64,000 bases of DNA from Clarkia xantiana subsp. parviflora (taxonomy: Eukaryota; Streptophyta; Magnoliopsida; Myrtales; Onagraceae). The stretch covers positions 40,271,105 to 40,335,104 of the forward strand of contig JAPTYO010000004.1 of assembly GCA_036873135.1 (NCBI GenBank). The letters are read 5' to 3'. Below, piece after piece: positions 47,168 to 59,869 of the stretch. Positions within the stretch are counted from its first letter, which is position 1; each line of letters starts with the position of its first letter. The notes beneath the pieces are model-generated. The model was not told the origin of the DNA, did not search any database, and saw only the letters and a list, made by a program, of their open reading frames with translations. Made by a program: the position numbers and the translations under genes.

Positions 47168-47767
47168 TGTTGGCATTTGGTGATTGGGCCACCGTAACAG
47201 GAGCCCTTTAATATAAGCCCAACAGTTAAGGTAATTGGGTAATGTCATATTAGAGATTTTGGGCTGGGCCTAAAATCTCAATTGACATGAGAGACCCTAA
47301 ATTGGGCCTCCCCTCTCCTATGTAGGTCGGCCGAACCAAGCAATTAAGGAGGTGGGATTTTTCCACCTCCTCCTATAAATAGGGGGTGTGAGAATTTCTC
47401 TAAGGTTAATAGTTAATCACTCATTTCTCCTAAGTGTTAGAGACAAAGAAATCCCTCCTCCCTATACAAGCTAGTTTGGCTGATCCCTGTCAAGTAGGAG
47501 GTGCCAAATTGATTTGAGCAATTACCTTAAAGATCCATCCCGCGAGGAATTGACAAGAGGTTTTGCTGTGGAGACCATTCTTCGTAGGTGATTCCTTGGC
47601 AAGAATCACTACAGGATACGGCCGGTGGACCGCGAACTCCCACAAGATCTTGTGACTGACTACGACAAAGGAGAAACTGGTATGTGTCCATATTCCACTC
47701 TGTAATTAGTTACCTGGCATGTACACGTGTTTCTTGCCCGTAGTAACCATCCCCATAAAATCCTACA
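47168..47767 (+). repeat. Solo LTR of TRIM-like family, copy d
   Basis: 600 bp, TGTTGGCATTTGG..CCTACA, TATAAATAG near 47384. Flanks GGTAG (47163-47167) and CGTAG (47768-47772) match at 4 of 5 bases, fitting a solo LTR with a target duplication. It sits at the 5' end of the SINE-like element. Confidence 0.7.
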
Positions 47768-47772
47768 CGTAG

Positions 47773-48132
47773 TACACAACTACATCTTTTACCATGTCAC
47801 TGTTTTGAAATTTTTCCCAAAATGCAAGTAATAATAAGAATAGATTCGTGTGAAAACTTATTATCAACTCCCAACCGCGAAAGACATTTAACCCGTAGTT
47901 AATTACAATTCTGCAATTACACATACGTTAAATTGATTTCTCCGAGTAACAGTCGCGGAAGAGATTTAAAAAATTATCGCTTTCACTATTCTTAGTAGCG
48001 GAACAAGCCACAACCCCATAGTGGATGAAAATAATAAAAATAATTTAAAATAATTTTTTACGACTTAAGTCGCTTTACGATTTTTTTAATCTATTAGTTT
48101 GGACGAACAATATTGTTCGGTGAACTTTAAAA
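47773..48132. other. Intergenic, nothing recognised
   Basis: No gene or repeat identified. Confidence 0.3.
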
Positions 48133-48480
48133 GGTAAATGAGTTTATATAATTTTATTCTAAAAGTATATAAGTATATTGAATTGGGCGAATGGTATGGT
48201 TGGGCGCTCATTAGGGTTTATCCAACCATACTGTTTGCCCAGTTAATTAGATTTTTAGAATAAAACTACCTAATCATATGTACCCTCTAGGATTTACCCC
48301 CACATACCGTTTACCCAAGCCAATAGATTTTGATAATAAATCTACCTAAACACATTTACTGCATAGGGTTCATCCATACATACCGTTCACCCAATTAAAT
48401 ACAATTTTAGAATAAAACTACATAAACTCATTTACCATCTAGGATTCACCTGTTATATCGTCAACCCATTTACCCACATG
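48133..48480. repeat. Foldback sequence followed by tandem copies of its arm
   Basis: Left arm 48133-48205 (GGTAAATGAGTT...GGTATGGTTGG) and right arm from about 48220 (CCAACCATACTG...) are inverted copies. The right arm (TTAGAATAAAACTAC core) is then repeated about three times at 70-80 bp to 48470. Confidence 0.65.
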
Positions 48481-49041
48481 AAGTATTTTGATGAGTACCC
48501 ATATGAATTCTCCAATAAATTGAAAGGATAACAACAAAATATATTAAACTGAATGCTCAATTGAAAGACACAGTTGGAGTTGAGTGAATGTCTAACAAAA
48601 GACATTTCATTTCAATCATTTTAATTTCGTATCAGATCTATCATGGGTGCACATTAAAAGATCTCATATGGCCAATGCATGGTTTTTTTTTTTTTTTTTT
48701 CCAATTTTCCGTAAATTGTAACATATGTAGCAATTTTCTCAAAAATTGGAAGATCTAGCATTCAACGTTAAAAAATTAAAACTTGTGTAACAATTTACAA
48801 TTTGATTAAAGTGCAAGTATCGATTTGATTATTAGCCCTTATAACATATATACATTTAATTATCTATTTAGTAATTATGTTAATTTAAATTTATAAATTT
48901 TTTTAGTTACTTATATATTTTAAAATGTTAATTCTTACTTTTTATTGATTTATGATGATAAATATAAAAATTTAAAAAAGGTGTTTTTTTTTTGCTGAAT
49001 AAAATACAAAGATGACCTAGGAAAAAGGTTGTGACATATAT
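48481..49041. other. Intergenic, nothing recognised
   Basis: AT-rich; poly(T) run near 48683-48700. Confidence 0.3.
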
Positions 49042-49529
49042 GGGGCGTTTAGATGGATTTAATGTGAGATTACTTGAAATGTGAGATTACAAGTAATGTG
49101 AGCTGCGTAATGTAATGTTAGGCTGTAGTGTTTTGTTGTGCTGTATATAGAGTGTAATGTTAGATTACAATGTTTGGTACGTGTTGTAATGTGTATTGTG
49201 ACTTTATTGTTGTTATATTAATCTATATTAGAGTATATTATATCGTAATATGATAAGATTTAAAAAAAAATTTACAACAGCTAAGTTCTTAAACTTTATG
49301 TTTTGTGGTTAATACATGGTCATTTATGAACTCTAATAACTAAATATTAAAATATTAATACTAAAACGCATAAATATTAAAAATGTATAGTTTATTTTTT
49401 ATATATAGTTTTATAAGATAATTTTCATAAAAAAATGTTACAAAATGACTTTATTCATTTTATGCGAAAATCATGTGTATTATTTTTTATTATAATATTT
49501 TGTGATGAAGTAGTTAACAAATAAAAAAC

Positions 49530-49576
<47 letters not shown>

Positions 49577-49779
49577 TACAAAGATAGTACAAAGTATTTT
49601 ATCTATTTAATAAATAATAAAATAATAATAACACTCTGTAATGTTGGACGTAATCTCATATTACATCCGTTTTTGGATGTAATATCACATTACAGTGAAT
49701 AAAATTTGGACGTAATTTCCTCTTACAATGGACTTCACATTACAATGCATAATACATTGTTTGGTTTGCTAAACACCCC
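49042..49779. mobile_element. MITE, second copy
   Basis: 738 bp, ends GGGGCGTTTAG and CTAAACACCCC. Interior homologous to 15099-15181 joined to 37670-38400 (GTAATGTGAGCTG, GATTACA.TGTTTGG). Contains (TAA)n at 49530-49573. No coding, target duplication unclear. Confidence 0.7.
49530..49573. repeat. (TAA)n microsatellite
   Basis: About 14 AAT/TAA triplets inside the MITE. Confidence 0.9.
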
Positions 49780-50031
49780 ATGTTGTTTTTTTTTTTGTAT
49801 AGTAGAAATGCTCAACATTTTTTTTTTCAATGCTCGGTTGGTCTCTTACTAAAATATCCAATTATTTTTTCCGCGACAAGTGTGAATTCGTTCTTCGTTT
49901 TTTTTTTTTTTTTTTTTTTTTGCCTATAGAAACATTCATTCCAAACCAAAACAACAACACAACAGAGAGATTCAATACAAAGTTCAAGGAGGATTACAAA
50001 GTTCTTCAGTTCTTTTACTACTTACATTACA

Positions 50032-50552
50032 TGTAAGCATATGGTGATGGGCGCCGTAATTGGTATCTCATAATACGTATAGTTTACCTAATGAACTTGG
50101 GTAAATGTCAATTTAGGATAATTGGGCTAGACCCAAATCCCAATTGACATGGGAGGCCCAAAATTGGGCCTCCCCAATACATAGGCCGACCTAAATATTT
50201 AGGCGGGGTAAAGTGGACTTTTGTCCACTTTACTCCTCCTATAAATAAGAGGTGTTACTGTTAGGGAATATTTTAGGATTAATCGTAATTCCCTCACAAG
50301 AGTGTTTAGGAGAGAAAACCATCCTCCCACACTAGCAAGTTTCAGCCGAACCATACCTACACCAAGGGTGTGCCAAATTGCTTTCGAGCAACTCTCTGAA
50401 GATCTGTCCCCGTGTCAAGAATTGATCTGAGGCTTTGCCATGGAGCTAACACCACGTAGGGCTTCTTTCACAAGAACCTCTACGGGTTCCGTCCGGTGGA
50501 TCGAGAACTCCCCCGTGCAAAGGATCTAGGACTACGGTAAACTGTTGAGGTA
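50032..50552 (+). repeat. LTR of TRIM-like family, copy e, interrupted by element C
   Basis: Very similar to 7366-7964, with hairpin at 50151-50174. It stops at 50552 where element C begins; the last ~90 bp of the LTR are absent here and should lie beyond C's far end, outside the window. Confidence 0.7.
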
Positions 50553-51533
50553 TGATGGATATATGTCCAATCCGGGTTCGTATTTATATTTCGGGCCTTG
50601 TAAACACATTAAAAATCACATCACGGTTCGAAAAACGTCTCCCGAGGGTCAAAACGGTCCAGAAGCGCGTTACGCGCGTCCGGACCGGACCTCCGGATTG
50701 CATTGCAACCCGGATTTCCGGGTTGCAAACAACCCGGACGTCCGGATTGCAAACAACCCGGACGTCCGGATTGCAAACAACCCAGACCTCCGGGTTGCGC
50801 GGAAAGCCGGACCTCGCCGAATTGCCCTAATTCGACGAGGTCCGGATTGTGCTACGGGTATTACGCGATTACCGTTTACGCGATTACCGTTACGTGTAGA
50901 GAAGTCGAGTTCGCGCATTGCTAATATTGATGAAGGTTACCGCTTGCTTTTGAACCGTCATCAAACCGCTCTAAAACCGGGTCCGGTCCCAAGGAAGCTT
51001 ATAAATAGGAGGCCTTGGCCACCCATTTTCACACATCCTCTCATTGGCCCAACTTTGGCACTTTGAGCTCTGACTTCTCTTTAGAAATATTTTCTCTCTA
51101 TAAGATTACCTTTTTAGCCCTATTGTGACTTAGGCATCGGAGAGGGCTCCACTAGCACCACCCCCCTCTCCGTGCTAGTACTGGCCCTTCGTGCAGGAAC
51201 CAGCAATCCGTGGCTAAGACGAGGAAGAGAAATAGGAGCAAGATGTGCCCAGACACTCAGACTTGTGCACAGACCGCCCTTTCCTGAGACACATCCGCTT
51301 TCCTGAGACACATCCGCTTTCCTGAGACACATCCGCTTTCCTGAGACACGTTCGCTTTCCGGGACACAGACTCCTCTTGAGACACAGACTTTTCCGAGAC
51401 TCAGCGATAAAACCGAACACTCGTCATCGGCATATGACGAACACCTCTTCCACGCGAAGGGTGACAGCCCAGAAACCCGCTCAACCACTTAAAAAGACGC
51501 GTTCATACGGCCCAGTTCAGCCAGGACGCAACA
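50553..51533 (+). repeat. LTR of element C
   Basis: 981 bp, TGATGG..GCAACA, TATAAATAG at 50999-51008. Carries a 24-bp tandem repeat of the CCCGGACGTCCGGATTGCAA type (about 50709-50804) in U3 and a 19-bp repeat CCTGAGACACATCCGCTTT, four copies from 51283, near its end. Confidence 0.75.
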
Positions 51534-51549
51534 TTTGGCACCGTCTCCG
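51534..51549 (+). other. Primer binding site of element C (altered tRNA-Asp type)
   Basis: TTTGGCACCGTCTCCG after ..CAACA; one transition (G to A) in the TGGCGCCGT core. Confidence 0.65.
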
Positions 51550-51582
51550 TGATTCGAACAAAAGCTACCATACCGCAAAGAA

Positions 51583-54500
51583 ATGACGAGTGATCGCAAC
51601 CCTCCCGAAGAGGTTAACGCGATAAATACAAGGAAAAGGCCTGGACGTCCTAAGAAGTCTCCGGCAAACAAAAGAGCAGGAGGTCAGAAGCCAGCTGGAA
51701 GCCAGTTAGGACCTTCCCACATACCGAGAGCTACTTCCGTAGCTTCATCCATGCCAACCGAGGATGTGCCCGACGCACAGCACAACCACCAAGAGCCAAG
51801 GGACGAGCATCGCTCACCCCCACCTGGTTTCGAGCCAGAGATGCATGATGATGAATCTCAGACAGAAATGCCGCAAGGCGAACAACAAAGAACGGGAGCA
51901 AACCCGATGCCTACCGTCACTCCAGCAATGATGGCTGCGCTGGAAGAGTTACTCGCATTCCGTGAGTCACTAAAAAATCAAGGATATGCGGCTCAACCAC
52001 CTCCAACCAACCAGGAGCACGCTGCGCCGACAAGAGAAATGTCGCAAGACACTACCCGCCAAGACGGACCATTCCAGGGCAGAAACCAACATACAAGATA
52101 TGATGTCGCACGTTCATATACTCCTTCCCAAGGAGCCCGTCATTGGAGGAATGAAAGGCAACCCCCATACCACTGCCCACAGCAGCCAACGAGGGATGAT
52201 CCCTTCCAGGCCACAAGTAGAGATCAATCTGACATCTACCATAACACTGGTTGGCAAAATCCTTCAACGGGTTATGCTGAACCTGTAAAAGGGTTTACTG
52301 TCGAGATGTTAGAAGAAATGGTGGAGAAGAATATGAAAGAAGCAAAGATGAAGGGTATGCACGCACTTGAAGAAAGGGCGTCACATCCGTTCATGGACCA
52401 CCTTGTGAACAGTCGCGTCCCAAACGCACTGTACCGGATCGGAGGAGACCTCTATCGCGGAAAAGGAGATCCAGTGGAACATGTGCAGAAGCACGAGGCC
52501 TCTCTGCTAGGCAGAACGAAGAACCCACACCACTTTGCAATGACGTTTGCACAAACTCTTGCCGGGACTGCAGCACACTGGTTCTTCTCGCTGCCATGAG
52601 GAAGCATCACCTCATGGGCAAACCTGAAGGCTAAGTTCATTCAACGATACATGGGCGAACGCACATTGCTGAAAGGAACAAATGCTCTGGACGACGTCCA
52701 ACAACAAAATGAAGAATCTCTCGCTGAGTATTACATTCGTTTCAACCAAAATATCTCGGATATTCAGGGAAACCTGACAAAAGGAGAGATAGTGCGAGCA
52801 TTCATCCGAAACCTCGGACGAAGAGGCTATGCCCTAGCAGAAAAAATGGCAAAGCGCCCGGCTGAAACTCTAGAAGAGTTAGCCGCAAGAGTTAAAGAGT
52901 ACGTGGACCTCGAAAGGTTCAGGAGCCAGAACAAGGCGAAAGTTTATGCGGCAAAGGCAAAAGAAAACCCAAAGCAGAATCAAGAAAAACCGCCCTCAAG
53001 CGGTCAGCAAGGAAGAAATTGGCAGCCTCAGCCGAAAAGGCCCTTTCAAGGAGATTTCCAAAAGCCAAAAGAAGTAAACCTCGCTGACTACATTCTATTG
53101 AATGCCCCGCTGTCCGTGATACTGAGGGAAATGAATGACGCGAACATGTGGAAAGAGCCGAACAATTTCAGAAAAGGCCCACTGGGAAAGACAAAGTCAA
53201 GTGGTGTGAAAACCACGAGGTCTTCGGCCACGAGACGGACAGCTGTGTCAGCCTACGTTTCTGCATTAACAACTTCGTCCTCAAGGGCGAATTGAAGCAA
53301 TTCGTCGATCAAGGAGACAACCCCTCAAAGAAGGCTCAAGCAGAGTCATCAAAGAGAGGAAATAAAGGCAAATAGAAAGTCAACGACAACCCTCCATCAG
53401 CCAAGCGAGGTGTCATCAACGTCAACCATGGAGGACTTGCCGTCGGAGGACAAGTGTCTAATGCTCGGGACATTTATGCATCCCAAGCAGCAACATTGCC
53501 GAAATACGGAAAGCGCAAGCAGCCGGAGCAAGACGACGTGGTTATCCAATTTTCCAGGGAAGACTTAAAGCATATCGTTTACCCTCACGATGACGCTTTA
53601 GTCATAACCATGGATATCGACGGATATGATGTGAAAAGAATCCTCGTTGATGGTGGAAGCTACGCTGACATTCTACATGTCAAAGTCCTAGAGCAACTGG
53701 GAAGATCAGTCAAAGACTTGACTCCAGGAACCTTCTCACTAGTCAGCTTTGCCGGAGCAGCTACACACCCCCTGGGAACGATCACGCTTCCTGTCATCCT
53801 TGGCCAAGGATGGAAAGCATTGCACGTCAACGTCACTTTCGTCGTTGTGGAATCTCTTGGGGCCTATAATGGAATTTTGGGACGAACCACGATCAACCCT
53901 TACGTGATCGTACCCCCTACTGTCCACCAGAAGATGAAGTTCCCTACTGACCATGGGATCGGGGAAGTACTGGGCGACCAGATAACCGCATGACGTTGTT
54001 ACGTCAACGCCCTAAGAGCAAAGCACCATTTCCATGTGGCGATGGTAAATTCTTTCAAGAAGCAGAAAGTTGTTGATGAAGGAAGACAGGAACAAGCTGT
54101 TATAGTTTCGAAGCCACAAGAGTACATTCAGTATTCGTCATGGAACAAGATATGGCTCGTCAAGCAGGGTGAAGGCGAGCCAATCATGAACTACTTCAAC
54201 AGATTCGCCGCCAACGCCTCTTTGGCAAAAGCAACAAGAGAGGAAGTGATTAGCGTGTTCTATGCAACATGAACGCCAGATCCTTCCTTCTCTTCAGAAG
54301 AACTCATGGATGGCGAACAACCAGAACCATGGCAGATCTAAAAGACAAGCTCGAGACAGCAGACTTGTGTGAACAAGAACTGAGGTGGGGTACACCCCTC
54401 AGTTGGGACAAAGAAGTTCAAGCTGAAACGAACACACAGGAGGGCGCAAGCATCAATATGGACAACATCTTCACACCGCTAAACACGGTTGCTGAAGGCA

Positions 54501-54724
54501 TTTACGTCAACCTACTCAAAAACAAGCTCTCGAGTCCACTTGTTCCAAAGACTGCTTTCTTGGGCAACAACGTTAAGGAATGGTGCAAGTACCACAAGAC
54601 CTGGGGGCACAACACAAACATGTGTCTACCACTAAGATGGGAGATCGAAGAATACATCGCGCTGGGCGCGTTAAGGCGATTTGTTGCAACCGACTCTGCG
54701 ACATCATCATCAAACCAACTATGA
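51583..54724 (+). pseudogene. gag1 - protease - gag2 polyprotein of element C, stops and frameshifts
   Basis: ATG at 51583 (MTSDRNPPEEVNA) begins a Pro/Gln-rich N-terminus, then the gag domain (HEASLLGRTKNPHH, HWFFSLP, YIRFNQNISDIQGNLT). Lesions: TGA 52597-52599 replacing the Cys codon after FSLP, frameshift near 53190, TAG 53373-53375, TGA 53991-53993, frameshift near 54268. Knuckle CENHEVFGHETDSC (about 53207-53250); protease block HIVYPHDDALVITMD, ILVDGGSYADI (about 53641-53670), GILGRTTINPY; then gag2 with GEGEPIMNYFNRFAANA and knuckle CKYHKTWGHNTNMC (54585-54626). Ends SSNQL at TGA 54722-54724. No RT follows. Confidence 0.8.
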
Positions 54725-55545
54725 AAGAGACGAGAGAAATAACTATCTTTCCGATTACTTTGCGCATTTTTATTCTAAGTGCTTTTAGTATGATCGCATC
54801 TAGTTCCTTTACATGTTTTAAGAAGGAATGATCAGTTGACGCCTTCTCGAAAAAACAATGTAAATACGCGCAAGTATCTAATAAAGTCAATCTACATTTG
54901 TAGGTACATATCTATGTCTTGCATGCTATTTTGGATTAAACGCGAAGTAACAAAACTACACGCTTATTATCTACATCAACAATCCAAGATATTATGTCAT
55001 GTGCAAGCAAAAAAATCTATTACGCGTTATGACAACGCTTATCATCAACAACTACTTACTCATATTGACGACTATATAAAAAGGCGTCATCATGGAATCA
55101 ACAACTTGGAATTAAGCCCAAGATATTTTCAAAGTCAGCATGCTGCAACAACATATAGCGGATGACACTTGGAAAAACACCAAGGTCTGCTATCAAAATG
55201 ACGACTATTCCAGAGGCGTCAACTACAAGCAATACCTTGGAATAACACCAAGGTCTACCATCAAAGTGACAACTATTCCAAAGGCGTCAACTACAAGCAA
55301 TATCTTGGATTAACACCAAGATTTACTATCAAAAGTAGCATGTTGAGGTATCCTCTTTGTAAAGACAAACCCCATGTTTACTTCTAAAAAATGACATGCT
55401 GTGACATCTCTTGTTAGAGGCAAATCCTCATGTTCATAGCCATTCCCTGGATTCAGAACAGGACGGGCAAATACAATAAGGGACTGATCACCACATAAGT
55501 GGCGGAAGTTCTCTTGTTAGACAACGACCCCACGCTACAATAAGT
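54725..55545. other. Non-coding spacer of element C
   Basis: Includes two or three diverged units with 'caaggtct.c.atcaaa.tgac.actattcca.aggcgtcaactacaagcaa' (about 55160-55330). No gene. Confidence 0.45.
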
Positions 55546-55870
55546 ATGAATTCCTGTTTAGGGTTCAATCTTTATGGCGAATGTCCTCTTGTTAGACGAC
55601 AATCCCATACTATGAATTCCTGTTTAGGGTTCACTCTATACGGCGAACGTCCTCTTGTTAGACGACAATCCCATACTATGAATTCCTGTTTAGGGTTCAA
55701 TCTTTATGGCGAATGTCCTCTTGTTAGACGACAATCCCATACTATGAATTCCTGTTTAGGGTTCACTCTATACGGCGAACGTCCTCTTGTTAGATGACAA
55801 TCCCATACTATGAATTCCTGTTCAAGGGTTCACACTTTACGGCAAAAGTCCTCTTGTTAGATGACAATTC
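55546..55870. repeat. 66-bp tandem array with two alternating variants
   Basis: Five units beginning TATGAATTCCTGTTTAGGG; units 1 and 3 and units 2 and 4 share the same variants (CAATCTTTATGG versus CACTCTATACGG), so the higher-order repeat is 132 bp. An open frame across it is only a by-product of the 66-bp period. Confidence 0.85.
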
Positions 55871-56586
55871 CGTACTACAGATTTTCAAACCGTGTTGCAT
55901 GATTCCTGGACGCAGAAATCATGCATCACAATACATATTTTCAAAAGTGTTACGTGGTCGCTGGACGCAGAAATCACGTATCACAAATATTTTTTCAAAA
56001 ACCAAAATGTATTTACGTATGCTTCCCAACGTGGGTTGATACACGCTGGCAGGTGCGCACCCTGTTTAAAACTCATAAAATTTACAAGTCGAGTCTTGTA
56101 CAACGTCGCCTTAGAGTGGAACTAAGAGACGGTATAAACTTGTATCTTGCTTAGCCAAGATAACACCTTTCAAATATACTACTTGTTAAGAAAAGTCGCT
56201 ATACTCGAAATACTTGACAGGTTACAACATATATAGCGGCAAGCTATTCACGAAAGAAGGACAACATGCGTAATGCATCATGCAAGCAATCTTGAGTACA
56301 TCTCAAGTCATCAATCAATAAGTGGCTATCAGTCACGATTGCGGGGACTATGTCTACGTTACTAGTCATCCACATTCAACAAACACAGTAAGTGATAACG
56401 GTATGAAATATTACTAACAAGTTATCATGCAAACTGCTATGCATAAAGCAGGTTCAAAGGACGTAGTTCAAAGAGAACAAGTCACTAGTAACAACCAAGG
56501 AACACCTCCAACAAGTTTCCAAACATAGAAGCCGGGGGGCAAACAGACTCAGGAACGAGTTCAACATATCCAAAAGATGGCACAGA
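55871..56586. other. Non-coding spacer of element C
   Basis: Inverted counterpart of part of 1600-2100 in element A. No gene. Confidence 0.4.
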
Positions 56587-57108
56587 TCAAAGAATGCCAT
56601 CATCTCTGACAGGACTGGGCGGAACACGCAGAAGTTGCACATTAGTGTCGCCACCGTCTTCTTCAAACAAAAAGGCAAACTATGCTGCTGCAGTATCCAA
56701 ACGACGGAGCTCGGCAACTTGCCCAACTGCAAACTCCGCATACGGCCCTAACCTGTCAAAAGGAAAGCCGGGAGCAAGAATGCTCACTCTACGAACAAAG
56801 TCTTCAGCAAACTCGCTAAGCATAGGAGCGGCCTTCGCCGTAGCAGCAGCAGTAACCGCGCTGTCGAACTCAGGAGTAGTAGGGAACTTTCCAAGTCCCT
56901 CCTCAATGCCGGCCTCTTCGCGCACTTTCCGACAGGCAACCTTGTGTTTGCCCGCATTGTCAGAAATCGCCTTCTCAATGGCAACATTCTCAGATTCAAG
57001 CTGAACAAGGCGGGCATGATCAGAATCATAACGGGCATCAAAATCCGTCATCTTCAAAGAAAGACGGTGCACTTCTTCCTTAGCTTCCTTAAGATCCCTG
57101 GACACAGC
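56587..57108 (-). pseudogene. Opposite-strand ORF of element C (last exon, truncated by element D)
   Basis: Homologue of 991-1578: coiled coil (LKEAKEEVHRLSLKMTDF), EEGLGKFPTTPEFDSAV and LAPGFPFDRLGPYAEFAVG. An in-frame TAG (56680-56682) precedes the likely original end at 56587-56589, after an acidic tail with EEDGGD. The 5' part is displaced by element D. Confidence 0.65.
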
Positions 57109-57869
57109 TGATGGATATACGCCCAATTTGAACCCGTTGACTTCCGAACCGTTTCATTTTGATCACCCCGTTAATGATTGTAAATCGAAACTTCAACCCG
57201 AACACCCCGCGAAAACACCAACGGTCCGGACGAGGCCGAAATACTCGTCCGGCCAAGTTAGACTCACCTAGGTGAGGTTGGGTGGCCACACCCGACCTCC
57301 CCTAGGGGAGATAGGGTTGGCCAACCCTATCTCCCCTAGGAGGGGTTGGGTGGCCACACCCAACCCCTACCCTTGGGGGTCGGATTTTCCTCCCCCCCAA
57401 GGGCCCCGACACTGTTTTTAGACTCCCATACTCAGTTTATTTCCGCCAACCTTCTCCATACCCTAAGGTCTTAATTACGTGTTTAAAGGTTAATTAATTG
57501 TGTTTAAAGGTTAACGATGTCATTAAGCCACCTTAATGACACCGTTGCCTATAAATACAACTCTTCCACCATTCATTTGAACATCTTGGATCATCTTGAC
57601 AAGTTGCATAATTTTGCTCTGACATCTCTCTAGCTTTATCTCTCTAAAACCGTACTGACTTAGGCATCGGAGAGGGTTCATCAGGCACCACCCCCTCCCC
57701 CCTCTGTGCCTGGTATTGCCCCTCTTGCAGGGCGAGAAGAGAAGAGAAGCTAAGGACGGAAAGACACAAGCTAGGACGACACAACCCGAGAGCACCCAAT
57801 CCGCAACATCTCCAGTGAGGAACGAGACTTAGGTCGACCGCCCGTTGACCCTAGACTTGGAACCTAACA
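57109..57869 (+). repeat. LTR of element D
   Basis: 761 bp, TGATGGATATACGCCCAA..CCTAACA, TATAAATA at 57550-57557. Contains palindromes centred on CCTAGG and GGCC (about 57264-57365), as in element B. Confidence 0.8.
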
Positions 57870-57886
57870 CTTGGCGCCGTCTATGG
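57870..57886 (+). other. Primer binding site of element D (tRNA-Asp type)
   Basis: CTTGGCGCCGTCTATGG immediately after the LTR; intact TGGCGCCGT core. Confidence 0.75.
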
Positions 57887-57920
57887 GCTTCGAACAGAAA
57901 GCCTGGCAATCACGAGAGCG

Positions 57921-58663
57921 ATGACGAACAACTTAGTCTCTAGAGATAATCGCCCACCTGGGGGCAATAGGCAAGAAAGACAGCCTATACCTCCAGCAAG
58001 GCAACCTAACCCAGAGAAACAGCCTGCACACCCAGAGCCTCAGGTAACCCCACAGGCACCCCAGCCTAACAAGCAGGGAGGAGAACCTTCACGCCCAGCT
58101 GGCTAGGAGGCTTCCACAGCTTCAACTCCATTGACTAGGAAGCCACAGGGACAGGGGGGCAACAAGGAGTGCCATCCCAATACACGGCACCTCCACAGGG
58201 ATACCACTATGAGGCACAACCTCAAGGGTATCCATATGGAATACTGACTCAAAGGAACGACAATCGTGCCCACACAACCAACACAAGGCCGACATACACA
58301 CAGGGAGCACATACAGTGACTCCAGGGCTGATAAGCGCCTCGGACGAGCTACTAGCTTACAGAGAGACCCTAAGGAATAGGCAGGAAAGGCAACACCGAC
58401 AGGAAGGAGAAGAAGCTCATGAAGAGGAGCAAATCCCAACGGAAGAACGCCACTCGCACCCTCGAACAGGGCAGCGAGGAGAACAAAGGAGAGACAACCA
58501 AAGGCCACCCCAAGGGGGAAGGCAGCAGTTTGTGCCTCCAAGGCAGCAACAGACACAGCAGGATGCCAGGGCATACACCCCTCTGGGGGCAGATAGACAG
58601 GCAAGACCTCCAAGGAGGCATGAATTCAACCAAGTACCCCAACAAGGACATACACCGCACTAA
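57921..58663 (+). pseudogene. gag N-terminal region of element D
   Basis: Starts MTNNLVSRDNRPPGGNR, like element B. The first frame ends in a TAG at 58104-58106; another frame (58169-58663) continues with Gln/Pro/Arg-rich sequence (TPGLISASDELLAYRETL, ARAYTPLGADRQARPPRR) equivalent to B's linker. Confidence 0.65.
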
Positions 58664-59869
58664 GGGAGGACATGCATGTCAGACCAACAAGGATATAGGA
58701 GTTCCAACATCCACCCTGGCATTGTACACATACAGTCCGTATCACCACAGACATGACCAAGGGACATACCAAGGAAAGCTTAAAGGGAGGAACATAGTCC
58801 CAACAACACAACAAGGCAACCACCTACCCATGATACAACACGACAGGTCCAAACCCCTCATGCATTACAACCCTTGGCACACATCCCCCTAGGACAGGGG
58901 AGCATTCGAAAAGACAAGAATTTGAACAGGGGACTCATAGAGTACCACACCATGTTAGTACATAGCTACTACAATGGGAAGTCTCATGGAGAGACATAGT
59001 GGAGTGAGATCACACATAGCATACATGAAGGATACACCTCCACCTAGTCCGCCTTGCAAGGATGCGACCTTATATTCCTCAAGTGGAAGGAATACACACA
59101 GACTACTGGAGGAAGACAACTACATTACCAAGGAAGCAAGGGGTATCAATACCCCACACTCATATCCTTCCCATATCCTCTTATTTAATTTAACTGCATA
59201 ACAAGTCAACTCCCTAAAAGGGGTATATTTTGATACTTGATATCAACATGTTTTCCAAGAAAGACCATACCAGACGCCTTCGGGCTCCGTGATATATATA
59301 TACACAGGTGGACCACTAGAAGAATCCGTAAAAGGCCGTCGCCAATCAAGGGATGCACAAGAAACAGATTTCTCAATCTCAAAGGGCACCTATAAGGTCA
59401 AGTTTCTGAGAAAGATCACAAGATGGAAGGCTCACTTACAAAAATAAGTTGAGCACTCTCAATATCCTATAGAGGAACAACCATGAAGGTCACAAAGGAT
59501 TACCCCTACTATAACCTTCCACTAAACATCCTAGGGCCAAGTCCGTCAAAGGATCCCATCTGGCATTGGTATGCAAGGGGGCATCAGTCACAACATGCCC
59601 TCCCCACAAACGCCCGTTAGAATAAGAGGGGGTAGCCGCGAACTCACCCCTCCAAAAATGGAGGAAACCATATCACATGGGCAACGCCCACCATCAGAGG
59701 CAAACACCTCCAGCGGATATTTATGATTTCACAAAATAGCCAGGAGATACAACTACACCTAGTAAGCTCATCCCAGGTAATGGAATACACTTCCATCAAA
59801 AACTCTCAGGGACACCAAGCCTAGCAAAGGAAGAATGGCGACACCATCATCAAGCTTTTAAAAAGGGAT
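58664..59869 (+). pseudogene. Heavily decayed gag1 region of element D
   Basis: No long frame. By position between the gag N-terminus and the protease remnant this should be the capsid/knuckle region. Individual motifs could not be confirmed by eye. Confidence 0.35.

Larger units (their letters stand above)
50553..57108 (+). mobile_element. Ty3/gypsy element C (5' part; 3' LTR outside window)
   Basis: LTR 50553-51533, PBS, gag-protease-gag2 (51583-54724), non-coding spacer with tandem repeats, then the 3' end of an opposite-strand ORF interrupted by element D at 57108/57109. Same architecture as element A. Confidence 0.8.

Noticed and set aside
49042..49779. Assigning the MITE to PIF/Harbinger with a TWA target duplication
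   Set aside because: The flanks (TAT and ATG; AAA and AAA for the other copy) do not give a consistent duplication.
50545..51066. 173-codon frame with repeated peptide motif
   Set aside because: By-product of the 24-bp repeat in the LTR of element C; frames are open in several registers.
55546..55797. Repeat protein of 22-residue units
   Set aside because: 66-bp DNA repeat keeps any frame open; no start context, and it lies in an element spacer.
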